From NCBI GenBank assembly GCA_963277665.1, contig OY728143.1, positions 229,949,591 to 230,013,590 of the forward strand: 64,000 bases of DNA. The letters run 5' to 3'. This DNA comes from Viscum album (Eukaryota; Streptophyta; Magnoliopsida; Santalales; Viscaceae). The notes beneath the pieces were generated by a model. That model was not told the origin of the DNA, searched no databases, and saw only the letters and a list, made by a program, of their open reading frames with translations. The position numbers were made by a program, and so were the translations under genes. Shown in pieces: positions 49,486 through 59,964 of the stretch; within the stretch, counting starts at the first letter, position 1, and each line of letters begins with the position of its first letter.

Positions 49486-50174
49486 CCCAGATGTATAGGC
49501 CATGTACTTTCTTTTTTTTTCATTAAATGGACCGAGGTCGCGCCTGATGAACAGAACTCGCTTCTTCTTCAGGTTCTTTGTCCTAGATACCCTATACGGC
49601 CACGAAACTTCTCCGAGCCCCCGTACCTCCGTCCGTTCTCCGAATCGACCACCGTCGATTGTGTTGGAACCGCATCCGTAAGTTCTTCCTTCTCCTAGAG
49701 CTTTGTTTTCCAATTTTCCTTCTTTATCAAGATATCGTGAGTTGAGTGTTTTGGATGTTTTATTAGATCTTCAACGTTCTAAGGAGAATCAATCATCATG
49801 GTTTAAGTATATCTTACTCCTAGCATCAAGGTAGGTGGTTTGTTCCTTTATGTAGGAAGTATTTGAATATTTTGTGAAATTCCACCCATTCCCTTGAACG
49901 GGGTATTGTGTGTTTCTGATTTTCCCTTGTTTTTTTCCTTCTTTTCTTGATTACTTGAGTAGAGGTAAATTCTTGTGAATAGGATAATTTTCACTGTGCT
50001 CTGGATGTTTTTCCATGCATGTTTTTCCTGTTAGGAGTTTTGCTAGTTTCCATGCCTAGTTGTAGGATAGTGGAACTGTTGTACTGCTTTGCTATTGTGC
50101 CTTAAAATGATAGCGAAGTAGTTCTTAAGGTTTACTTGGGGTGATACATGCGCTATGCATGTTTGTTTTACACA

Positions 50175-50530
50175 GGGCTGTGAGAATCTAGTGTAGGGGA
50201 CTATAGGGAGAATGGACGTAAGGGCTTCTCCAGTGTGTCTTATTAATTCGATGTGAGACCAAAGGGGGAATTGACGATGGGTGATTCCTCAGAGAGTCTG
50301 TAGTTCCTCGACGTGGGCCACATGGGTATTGAGACATTGAGTGCTTCCCCAGAGATCCTTTAATATGATATGAGACTATAGGGGGAATTGGCGGTGAGTG
50401 CTTCCTCAGAGAGTCTATTATTCAGATGAACCAGAAGGGTGAGACTATGTGTGCCTCTAGAGGGTTGCTAGTACTTATAGGTTAAACCATAAGGGTTAGG
50501 CTGTGAGAACTACCCAGGGGGTACCTTTTG
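50175..50530. repeat. Degenerate tandem repeat, about 57-bp unit, in 3' LTR
   Basis: This is the counterpart of 42165-42495. Units with GTGCTTCCTCAGAGAGTC and GATATGAGACTATAGGGGGA occur near 50282, 50340 and 50397. Unit number matches the 5' LTR as far as I can align by eye. Confidence 0.6.
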
Positions 50531-51209
50531 TTTTACTTGTTGATTGATTATTCCTTGTGTACTTTATATGTTAGACACTGTGGACTGTAGCTGCTGTGTG
50601 CTTTCTTTTTTACTGCTTCCTGTACTTTTACATGCCATGTATTCACTAACTGTTAGGCACATATCTTTGGGTGGTTTCCTATTGGGACATTGTCTCACAC
50701 CCTGTTTGGGACATAATTTTGGTCCCAAAAAGACTATATTGTTGCATGTATAGATAAGGGCAAGCACCCTTCTACTTCAAGAACATGACTTGCTGTGGAG
50801 CTGGAGTGCATGAGACCAAGCTATGGATTGCGATGCTGAGGAGTTTACCTATTTTCTTTTTCACTTGGTTTAGTATTGTATTTCAGCATTGTGACTTGTT
50901 TGGCTACTTTCCAAGATATACGTATCATGCATAATTTTATATATATATGTGTGTGTGTGATCTAGTTTTTTACTGTTAGTCTTCTTCTGTTCATCGTTTA
51001 CTCTTGTATGGATGGTTACCATTTATGCTGTTGTCTATTTGTTTTTCTTCCTGTGTACTCTGCCAATTAGGGCATAGTTTTCCCACTTTCACACCTAAGG
51101 CCCTCGCTACTAGTCGGCAGCCTCTGGCGTTTGGGGAAATGCGCTTGAGGCCATGTGACCAACCGAGTACGGGGCACCTCTGGGTGGCTTTCTGAACCGG
51201 GACGTTACA

Positions 51210-51214
51210 ATCTA
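51210..51214. repeat. Target-site duplication of element 1, right (ATCTA)
   Basis: ATCTA directly after the 3' LTR end GTTACA, identical to 41243-41247. Joining the two flanks restores the older gypsy element. Confidence 0.9.
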
Positions 51215-51419
51215 ACTCACTTTTATAAATCAATGATAAAATATGAAAGGTTTACCTCTCATAATAAAAATATTATATTGTTATTTCTTATAGATTAATC
51301 ACAACACATATCTAAAATAATGAACATCTAGTGGTATATGGTTATTTAGGAATTCATAATAGAAATTCCCATGGTCATATAAGATATAAAGTGAGGAGAA
51401 TTTATTTTAGGGGGTATAC
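51215..51419 (+). mobile_element. 3' end of the old gypsy interior with polypurine tract
   Basis: This is the short remainder of the element split by element 1. GAGGAGAATTTATTTTAGGG leads into GGTATAC at 51394-51419, the usual gypsy 3' junction, with the polypurine tract TTTTAGGGGGT at 51406-51415 and the LTR start TGTAACACC at 51420. No coding motif was recognised upstream of it. Confidence 0.55.
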
Positions 51420-53250
51420 TGTAACACCTAGAAATTATAATATCTTATTACCTTTATATAATTCAATTACTATTATACCATCCTCCACAAGTAGCACCGA
51501 ACATAAACTAAACTACATTATAAATATTTAACAACAACAGTTAAAACCTAATAGATGAATTTGAAATAATGAATAGTAATATTTTTTGTATGTACATATA
51601 TTGATAACAAATATTAAATTAAATATTATTTAAATTAATATAATTTAAGTGAAATTTCTAATAAGATATCATAACTAGGAATTTTTTTTATAAAAATATT
51701 CATATATATGAAATCCAATTTTATTTCATAAAACATATGATTAATAATGATAAAATATCTTTTATAATAAAAATTTGATGACATCAATAGCGTTGGTAAT
51801 AATAATGGTAATACATAACATTTACAAATTCGATTGCCCAATAGAAATGTTTTCAATTATATTTTATGAATTTATTAGAAAATTTAATTCATAAATATTG
51901 GATTTTGAAACCAATTAAATGATGTTCATTTATGAATTTATCATAAAATATATTTTATTCTATTAATATATAATAATTTTATAATATATTTAATAAATAG
52001 TTGAAAATATGGGATTTAAGAAAATTAGAATTTCTATACACTTTGTAGTATGTATTAATATACTAGAATATTGAATACCCATTAGATTAATCAAATATAC
52101 TATTAAATAATTCCATTATAATTTTAGAAATATTACTTATTCAAATAAAACCAATTCCATACATTTTAAAAACAAATTATAATGGTATATTAATATAAAA
52201 AATGGTTTTGGTCGATGGATGAAATAATGTATATTTCACATGAGATTCAGTTTTGTTCTACTTTTGAAGCCTCATATCCATTAATTTTTTATAATAATTC
52301 AATTTACATAATTTAAGTCAATAGGAAAGATAATTTCATCATATATAAATAGTTAAATACAAAAACATCATTTCTCAATGAACTGTTTTTATGCGATTAA
52401 GACTTATTAGTGTAGAAGTAACTTTTTTACACGGTTGGAAATTTAATTTCAAAAAATTAATTTAATGAAATCATGACTCAAATATGAAATTATGAATAAA
52501 GATCAGTCTTATTCATTTTTTATAAACTAATAGCTAGTGTAATAAATTAATTACCATGGTAAAAGTATGTTTGGGTTAATTGAAAAAATATTAGTAAAGA
52601 TTAATTATCACGAACTAACCTGAATACTTGCGAAACCAGACTCAAAAACAAAATATGACCAGGAACTAAGTGAATTAATATTCCCATTGGGTTGGAAACT
52701 ATCACATGGAATCATACAAGAAATATATGGGAATGTGTTTTTCCATAATATATCTGAATATAATGGACACAAATTGTTATGATCAATACTCCTCAAGGAG
52801 AACGTTACATTAAAAACTAATAAAACAAACCCAAAATAGTACATTATCAAATTAAACATCATAATCCATGATAAAATCTATGTAATCCAATCAAATAAGT
52901 GGATAAAATCTCCATTGGTCACCACCATGACTCATGGTCCGATGGATTAAGAACATCCTCCACCACCATGTGGTGAATTCCCATTGCTGAAAGACGGGAA
53001 AATAAAATCTATAATGGCCATAAAGAAAAGGTAGAGTGTTATCGAAACAAACCAGTTGCGTATGATTAATTGATAAATAAACAAAACCAAATTAATAAAC
53101 CAATTATGAAATAAAATTCAATAAAACAATCCTCCGAAAATTATTTTCTTATGTAAAAATGTAATTTTATGTAAAATAAAGAAAGATATATGAAAATAGG
53201 ATTAAATGAACAATTTATGATAAATAGATTGTATAAAATAGTATTCGGGA
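51420..53250 (+). mobile_element. 3' LTR of very old gypsy element
   Basis: It starts TGTAACACCTAG after a polypurine tract and pairs with 34614-36100 at an offset of about 16790 (see that entry for aligned blocks). It is very AT-rich and diverged. The true end was not recognised; 53250 is nominal, before the minisatellite at 53311. ORFs inside (for example 52608-52862 minus) are not supported as genes. Confidence 0.5.
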
Positions 53251-53310
53251 ATTAAAAAATCTATATTCAAGGATCACTACAAAAATAAATACATGCATAT
53301 ACTCATTTTC

Positions 53311-53521
53311 CTACCCCATTAGGGGAACACACTTTGGGTAATCAAACTACACCTCCTTAGGGCAGTCCATTCTAGACAATCAATCCACATAATATTCAGA
53401 GAGCTCATATTAGGAAGTTAATCTACACACCATTAGGGGATCCCACATTGGGTAACCAATCTACACCACATTAGGAGTGCCAATATTGGGTCATAAAAAT
53501 TAACCCCATTAGGGTGGACCC
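53311..53521. repeat. 38-bp minisatellite, about six units, cut by element 2
   Basis: Units start near 53311, 53352, 53390, 53428, 53466 and 53504. Typical parts are CCATTAGGGGATCCCACATT and GGGTAACCAATCTACAC. The last unit stops after 18 bases where element 2 begins at 53522. The remainder should lie right of element 2, outside the window. Confidence 0.75.
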
Positions 53522-54957
53522 TGTAAAGAAAGGTAAAATTCAAGGAAAATTTCTTCTTAATTTTCTTTGGGATTTTATAAGAATGCAAGTTTTGACGGCA
53601 CTTGATTCCGAGGCCCGATGTGCCCGGAATTCCTATCCGAAGTTTAGCTCGGGTACGTTCAGTGAACGAACGAGCGGGAAATTCTAACTTTTGAACCGGT
53701 ACTCGGAATCGAATTCCAAGGGCACCGATGGAACCGTAGCGCTGGTAATTGCATAGGAATGCCATTTCTGGAGTTGCGTTTACACGAGAGAAGTTGTTAA
53801 TTTATGTGGAAGGTAAAATAAAAATTATGCAATAATTTTTATTTTTACTTTAAGTGGATTATGATTTGGGTGGAGGTTGGGGAAAACCACCCAACTTCCA
53901 TTTGTAGGTTATGAAGTTGGTGGGCCCCACACGAACCCTACCCCTTCACCTTACCTAACCTTCCATAACCCTTCATAAATTATGACAACTTGTGTACTTT
54001 AATTTTGTGGTTCAATTCAAATTTTGAATTTCAAACCTTATGTTGTGTTAATAAAATAAGTAAGTATCTTATTTTATTTTTGGTTGGAGTCTTGTTTCCT
54101 TGTTAGCTTTGGGAGAAAAAGCTAAGGGAGTCTTGACTTCTTCATCCTCTTCGTCGAAGAACATGAAGAACGCGAAAAATGCAAAGAACGCCGGATTCCT
54201 CGGAGGTCGACATCTCCTTCCGCGACGTCTCCTTCCGCGGCGCCTCTTCCCGAGATTGATATTCCACGATGAATCCTCGTTCGACAAACCTCCGTTCAAG
54301 CTACGCTCAAGGTAGGGGTTTATTTAATTTTTTTAGTTTGTGATTACTACCTTGAGGTTCTTCATGGAATATGACCAATTTCTATCGATTAACGGGAGGG
54401 GGTCGGACCGCAGAAACACGGCCGACCCTCCTCTATTATTGATGTTGTTTCTATTATGGTTTGGAACAGATATGGCATGGTGACGACACACCGCGCCGTG
54501 AAAACGAACAAGGACGCGATGCCGTCACACCGCGTTGGAGAAACCTGAAGACACTGCGGCCGGAGCGGGGCCATAGCGGAGGGGCGCGGCGCCGTCACGC
54601 CACGCCAGACGATCCAAGGCCGCGGCCGGTTCCGGGCCGCGGCGGAGCAGGGTGACCGGCGGCTGGTTCCGGGCCGCCGGTGTTGGAGCAGGGGGGGGCC
54701 GGCCGTCGTCGGTCCCGTGGCGGCAGAAGCTGGCCGGCCAAGCAGGCCGACCGGACAAGGGAAGGCCGGGGGTTCCGAACCCCCGACGGCTAGCTCAACG
54801 GCCCCACTTAATGGGGGCCGCAGTTACAAGCCAGGGGGCAGGCCCCCCCCTCTTCAAACGGCTCGGCCGTTTGGCCGAGCGCCTAGCCGGCGCGCCCAGG
54901 CCGGGCGGTGCCGCGCCGCGCTGCGCCGGTCGGGCGGCGCCCAAGTGAGCTGGACCA

Positions 54958-55002
54958 GGACCCGGTTCGGGTCGACTCGGTTCGGGCCGACCCTGGCGGT
55001 AT
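54958..55002. repeat. GGTTCGGGTCGACCC-type repeat, two units, 5' LTR
   Basis: CGGTTCGGGTCGACTCGGTT followed by CGGGCCGACCCTGG. The 3' LTR has three units at the equivalent place (62973-63020), so one unit was gained or lost after insertion. Confidence 0.6.
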
Positions 55003-55667
55003 CGAGCCGGGTTGGACCGGGCCCGAACCCCTTAATACCGAATCTCTTCCGGTCGGATGCCCATAACTTGTGCTAAAGGACTCTGATCGATTCCCCGTAA
55101 GTTGAGATGCGATCCTTGGATCGATACGGTCGTTTCGGTATATCGCACTCAAGGTTTCATAATACTTTGGGTTCGGCCGAGTTGGTTCGTACACGAAACC
55201 AACCAGGCCCTCGGAGCGGAAACACTCATAACTTAAGCTCCGGATGTCCGATTGACGTGCCGTTGACTTTGTTGGATTCCTCTAAGTGAGATGGATCTTT
55301 TGGCATACTCCACTCGAGGGTTGGACATAGGTGGAGTATGGTCGTGTTGGTTTTGCCTTAAAAACCAACCGGGCCCCTGGGACGAAAAAGCCAATAACTC
55401 TCAGACCGGGTGTCCGATTGACATGCCATCTGCGGCGATGTGTTCTTGTTGACGATACGGAACTTTTGGATACACCAACTCTGGACTATGTGTCAATTGA
55501 TGTATCAGACTGTCGGATCATGGAGAAGACCCTCCCGAACGAGCTTTCTGTGTGCGGGAACCCAATAGCTGGCTGCGTTTTCGACTGCGACGACGAGGAA
55601 TGTTCAGAGATACTTAGTGGATTCGACGGTGATGACTACAACACTCAGCGATCCTACGTGGATCAGT

Positions 55668-55855
55668 GCTACTAATCCTGTGTGGGTCCAATACTGTGTG
55701 GATCAGCGCTCAGCGGTTCTGTGTGAGCCAGCGCCTACAGATCCTGTGTGGGTCCGATCCTGTGTGGGTCATTGCGGGGGTTAGTTACCTATCGATCCTT
55801 TGTGGGTCATTGTGGGGGTTAGTGCCTATCGATCCTTTGTGGGTCCAACGTCTTA
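55668..55855. repeat. GATCCTGTGTGGGTC-type tandem repeat, 5' LTR
   Basis: Repeated ATCCTGTGTGGGTCC and CGATCCTTTGTGGGTC units, some joined by CATTGCGGGGGTTAGTTACC. More scattered versions (CTATGTGGATTGT, CCTGTGTGGAT) run on to about 56000. It is present again in the 3' LTR. Confidence 0.65.
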
Positions 55856-56676
55856 GATGAATCAGTGGAAATATCTGACCATCGTTATCGTCATACAAAG
55901 GAGTCTACCTGTGTGAGCTGAATCCTGTTTTGCTTTCCTATGTGGATTGTTTTGAGCTATCCTGTGTGGATTTACGTTTTTCTTTCCTGTGTGGACTGGG
56001 ATGTACATGGGCTTGGATGTTGGAGCCAAACGAGAATGGATGACTTAGGTATATGTATGGGCATATACCTAAGCAGTGTCGGATGTTACTTTGTGATTGC
56101 ATTTTTCCTTTGTGGATTATCCTTTGTGGATTATGGGAGACCTTCGTGGGTCTCGGGGTCCCTACTGAGTAGCTTATACTCACCCCTTCACGGGATACGC
56201 CCACACTATGTTGTGTTGGTTGTAGACGACAGAAAGCGCTGATCGTGGTTGAGTCTTGCGGAGCAGGACGGTACCTGGAGGTGGACCACTGGGCGGTACG
56301 TACTCGGAGCGGTTGGTTGGACCCGAGGAGCAGTGGAGGCTATCTGTACCCACCCTTCAGGTGGGACTTCCAGTGGACGGCTCGACGCTGCGACTCTACT
56401 TCATAGTTGCTGTTTTCCCTTTCTAGCTGTACTTTACTTTCAGTTTGGGTTTGTATACTGGCCCACTTACTTTTCCGCACTTACTGTTGTACTCAGTTTT
56501 TACTTAGTGTTTACTTCTACTGCTTGCTTCCTCTGTGGTGTTTGTTTACTTCACAAAGGCAATGCCTTCAATTTTTACCGGGAATTATGCCTTGGTGCTA
56601 GTCGCCAGCCTCTATCCTATGGAAGGTGGGCTTGGGGTAGTCACGGCACGGGCCCCGAGGATGGGTCGGGACAAAT

Positions 56677-56687
56677 TGGTACCAGAG
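56677..56687 (+). promoter_or_regulatory. Primer-binding site of element 2
   Basis: TGGTACCAGAG begins four bases after the LTR end GGGACA. It differs by one base from the initiator-Met tRNA complement TGGTATCAGAGC over this length. Confidence 0.8.
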
Positions 56688-56956
56688 GAGTTTGGTTCTA
56701 CCACAGAACATTGGACTCTGATCTTTTTTTATGTGAAGCAATAGTGTTAAGCGTATTGGGTGTGGTTATCAGTCCAGGGAGTCCAGTGTTGGTGCGGCGG
56801 AAAATGTATCCGTACACCAGGACACTAACTTCTGATTTCCGACTTAATGCACGAAAACATTGATTTCATGTGTGATTCAAGTTTTCTTTTTGATTACTTT
56901 GTGTCAGCTCACCAGGTATACTGTTCTGACCATGGCACACCTGTTTCCTTTTCAGG

Positions 56957-58140
56957 ATGGCCCCACGACGGCAGCCAGCTAGGCTTCTGAGAGTTGAGCA
57001 TGAAGACAGCCCACCGAGCGACGAGGCCTCGGTACAGGGCCCTTTGGCAGCTGAGGCACCGGCGGTACCTTTACCCGTCGAGCCACCGATGCTTCCAGCC
57101 CCAGCCGTTGACGATGCACGTCGCCTTAGTGCACTGCACGAGTTCCAGCGCCAGCGACCGCCCAAGTTCCGCGGGGATACAGACCCCCAGGCAGCCGAGG
57201 ACTGGCTGGAGGTAGATGTACGAGTTTTTCGGTTAGTGAGGACACCATCAGACCTCATGGTGATCCTCGCAGCGAGCCTACTGCACGCGACAGCGGGACG
57301 ATGGTGGAGATTGATGCTCCAGGTGCACGATGAGGCATCTCTTCTCTGGACGGACTTTGAGAGCCTCTTCCGCTCAGAGTTCATCCCAGCCACTCTCCGT
57401 GCGGTGCGCATCCAGGAGCTTCTACAGCTATGGAAGGTCAGCTTGATGGTCGCCCGGTACTCGACGTGATTTACCGATCTCCCGTGCTACTCGACAGACA
57501 TGGTACGGGACCCATTCTTCTGGGCCCGGACCATTGAGAAGGGATTGAGGCATGAGATCAGGGCATCACTGATCTCCCTCAGAATTCTGACTCAGGAAGG
57601 AGTACTGGAGCGAGCCCTTTTGATCGAGAGATTTTTTGCTGAGCCTTCATCAGCACCGAGACCCACCGTAGGGAGGTAGGTAGCAGAGTCTTCTGCATCA
57701 GGCAATCGACAGATGACTCATGGGTCCAGGCAGACCAGACCCTCAGGCAGACGACCTCAGGACACTGGCTCAGTTGTGCGGGGAACAAAACGCGGGGCCA
57801 GTCTTTCGAGAGGCAGGAAGTGCTACTCATGCGGCGGGCAGGGCCACATGGCTCGTGACTGCCCGCCCCGCCGTGCCGAGGAGCAGCAGACGGTTGAGGG
57901 GCCACCTAGGCAGAGGCAGAGGGTGGACCGTGGCGGTTCACATGGATCAGGAAGACGAGGCAGAGGAGCTGGCCAAGCAGAAGGTGGTGGGCGATGCTTT
58001 GAGGCTCTACCACCACCACCACCAGGACATCCACCCCGACCACAGGGAGCTGGTGGGCAGACACAGGCACAGCTCTAGGCAGCGAAGGCCTATGACCACG
58101 GCGCACCCGAGTTGATTAGAGGTACTATCTGTTTCTATTC
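56957..58140 (+). pseudogene. gag: Element 2 gag (broken by nonsense changes)
   Basis: It opens MAPRRQPARLL at 56957, 270 bp after the primer-binding site. Core Gag blocks are PPKFRGDTDPQAAEDWLE (about 57151-57204) and GRWWRLM (about 57295). One intact CCHC zinc knuckle, CYSCGGQGHMARDC, is at 57821-57862, followed by a Gly/Arg- and Pro-rich tail. In-frame stops are TGA at 57467, TAG at 57678 and TAG at 58076; TGA at 58169 lies at the protease. The frame is otherwise unbroken and continues into the protease, as in elements that make one Gag-Pol polyprotein. Gag packages the RNA into particles. The long antisense ORF over it (56866-57411) has no recognisable content. Confidence 0.85.
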
Positions 58141-58144
58141 CACC

Positions 58145-58705
58145 CTTGCTGCAGTACTTATAGACACATGAGTGAGTCATTCTTTCATAACCGCTGCCCT
58201 TATTCAGAGCTATGAGATTCGGACAGAGCCTTTGGCTCGATCCTTACTGCTAGAGACTCCTACGGGAGCAGACTCGACGATTACGCATTGGTGCCGGCAG
58301 TGTGAGATTTCTCTAGGAGGCGAGAGCTTCGGCTGGGATCTTCTTGTAGCGGCGTCTAGGCCTTACGACGTCATCTTGGGCATGGATTGGTTATCTACAG
58401 TCCATGCTCAGATCGACTGTATTAGGCGTAAGGTGCGATGTGTACGCACCGATGGGAGCAAGTTCACGTTCACCGGTGAAAAGGGAGACTTTGCAGCACA
58501 GGATGGACTCTTGCAGAGGAGAGGACATCCCATCACTCATAAGTTGGCTGGTCTCATCCTAGGAGCAGTTGATGTGCGGAGTCCTGGTTTTCCTGTAGTG
58601 GTGGATCAGTATGCGGACATCTTTTCCGACGATGTTCCAGGACTACCGCCTCGCAGAGAGGTATACTTTTATATTGACCATTACCCCAGTACAACCCCGA
58701 TATCG
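58145..58705 (+). pseudogene. Element 2 aspartic protease and linker (broken)
   Basis: In the gag frame the catalytic loop reads LIDT, a TGA at 58169-58171, then VSHSF, so the Gly of the DTG triad has become a stop. Further on are YDVILGMDWL (about 58361-58390) and the pro-RT linker VDQYADIFSDDVPGLPP (about 58601-58651). The frame then shifts near 58705, just before the RT opening. It would process the polyprotein. The TGA here needs a G-to-T change if the residue was Gly, so it is an exception to the C-to-T pattern of the other stops. Confidence 0.8.
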
Positions 58706-59964
58706 ACTCCAGCATTTGGATGGCCCCAACCGAGCTTCGAGAGCTACGGGTACAGTTAGAGGACTTGCAGGGAAAGGGGTTCATCCGACCCAGTGTTTCA
58801 CCCTGGGCTTCCCCGATTTTGTTCACCAAGAAGGTGGACAGGAGCTTGCAACTTTGTGTTGACTATCGTTGCCTGAACCAGGTGACAGTGAGGAACAAGT
58901 ATCCGCTACTGAGTATTGATGACCTCTTCGATCAGCTCAAGGGAGCATAGTGGTTCTCGAAGATAGACCTCAGGTCCGGCTACCATCAGCTCAGAGTTCG
59001 AGACGAGGACGTGCAGAAGACGACCTTCAGGTGTCGGTATGGCCACTATGAGTTATTGGTTATGCCATTCGGCATAACCAATGCTCAAGCAGTGTTCATG
59101 GCCCTCATTAATAGGATCTTTCAGGCATACCTCAATCGATTTTTCGTAGTCTTCATCGACGACATTTTGATTTACTCGACGACTGAGGAGGAGCACGCCT
59201 ACCACTTGCGGGTTGTGCTAGACACACTCTGAGAGAACCAGCTTTATGGAATTCTCTCTAAGTGTCAAGTCTGGATAAGAAATGTCCACTTCTTAGGGAA
59301 TGTTATCTCTAAGGCGGGAGTTGCAGTGGATCCTGGGAAGATTGAGGCAGTGCTAGCTTGGGAGCCACCCAAGAGCGTGACAGAGGTGTGGAGTTTCTTG
59401 GGACTAGCTGGATACTATCAGAGATTTGTTCCAGACTTCTACAAAGTTGTGGCACCACTCTCAGCTTTGAAAAAGAAGGGGAAACCCTTTGTGTGGTCAG
59501 ACAAATGTCAGCAGAGCTTCCAGGAGTTGAGACAGAGATTGAACAACACACCTATCTTGAGGTTTCCTGAGGAGTGAGTAGGGTATGTAGTCTACTTCGA
59601 TGCATCAGGGATAAGACTCAGATGTGTCCTGATGTAGGAGCGGGCAGTGATCACCTATGGATCACGTCAGTTGAGGCCGCATGAGTAGAACTACGCTACC
59701 CATGACCTGGAGTTAGAATTAGTGGTCTTCGCTCTCAAGACATGGCGACACTACCTGATGGGCGAGCGCTTTACAGTCTTTTCTGACCATTAGAGTCTCA
59801 GATATATATTCTCTCAGAAGGACCTGAATCTGAGATAGCGGCGATGGCTCGAGTTCCTCCAGGACTATGACTTTGAGATAGTCTATACTCCTGGGAAGGG
59901 GAACGTAGTAGCCGATGCTCTCAGCATGAAGACGGGCATTCAGCTACTTGAGGAGGCGACGAAG
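58706..59964 (+). pseudogene. Element 2 reverse transcriptase and RNase H (broken)
   Basis: The frame at 58720 begins [16 protein letters not shown] and shows [40 protein letters not shown] (first catalytic Asp kept), MPFGITNAQ, the catalytic FIDD at 59152-59163, [13 protein letters not shown] and then RNase H with [22 protein letters not shown] and GNVVADAL. Stops in this frame are TAG at 58948, 59635, 59686, 59791 and 59836, and TGA at 59230 and 59575. Apart from these the frame is intact. RT and RNase H copy the RNA into DNA. A Gly in the RNase H opening has become Arg. Confidence 0.9.

Larger units (their letters stand above)
41248..51209 (+). mobile_element. Element 1: complete Tekay/Del-like chromovirus (Ty3/gypsy)
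   Basis: A full-length LTR retrotransposon of 9962 bp. Order: LTR (41248-43186), primer-binding site, 1.4 kb leader with a palindrome array, gag, protease, reverse transcriptase, RNase H, integrase, chromodomain, polypurine tract, LTR (49247-51209), flanked by ATCTA. Gag lies in frame 44583, protease and RT two frames away, and RNase H to chromodomain in a third, with a one-base slip at about 47300. Many in-frame stops and a lost RT catalytic Asp mean it cannot move by itself. The chromodomain and gypsy domain order (integrase last) place it among chromoviruses; the Tekay/Del label is by resemblance of the C-terminal block. It is inserted in an older gypsy element. Confidence 0.9.
49247..51209 (+). 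repeat. Element 1 3' LTR (1963 bp)
   Basis: It aligns with 41248-43186 over its whole length, including both termini, the palindromes, the 57-bp tandem block, ATGGTTTAAGTATAT-like text and the terminal GGGACGTTACA. It is about 24 bp longer through small indels. It is followed by the target-site duplication ATCTA. Confidence 0.9.
53522..56673 (+). repeat. Element 2 5' LTR (about 3152 bp)
   Basis: It starts TGTAAAGA and ends GGGTCGGGACA before the primer-binding site. The first 540 bp are AT-rich; from about 54100 it becomes GC-rich with repeated GCGCCGTC, CGGCC and GGTTCGGG text. It aligns with 61515-64000; in the first 270 bp I count roughly 17 differences by eye. Overlapping ORFs in this region (such as 54100-54315) are not supported as genes. 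LTRs over 3 kb are long for a gypsy chromovirus but not unknown in plants. Confidence 0.9.

Noticed and set aside
49291..49713. 140-residue minus-strand ORF with repeated GVHGVY
   Set aside because: It lies within the element 1 3' LTR; the repeated peptide is just the palindrome GTACACGCCGTGTAC read in one frame.
56249..56863. 204-residue plus-strand ORF
   Set aside because: It runs across the LTR end and the primer-binding site of element 2, which a real protein gene would not do, and shows no domain.
56866..57411. 181-residue minus-strand ORF
   Set aside because: It is the antisense of the element 2 gag core and has no recognisable domain. GC-rich coding DNA often leaves the opposite strand open.
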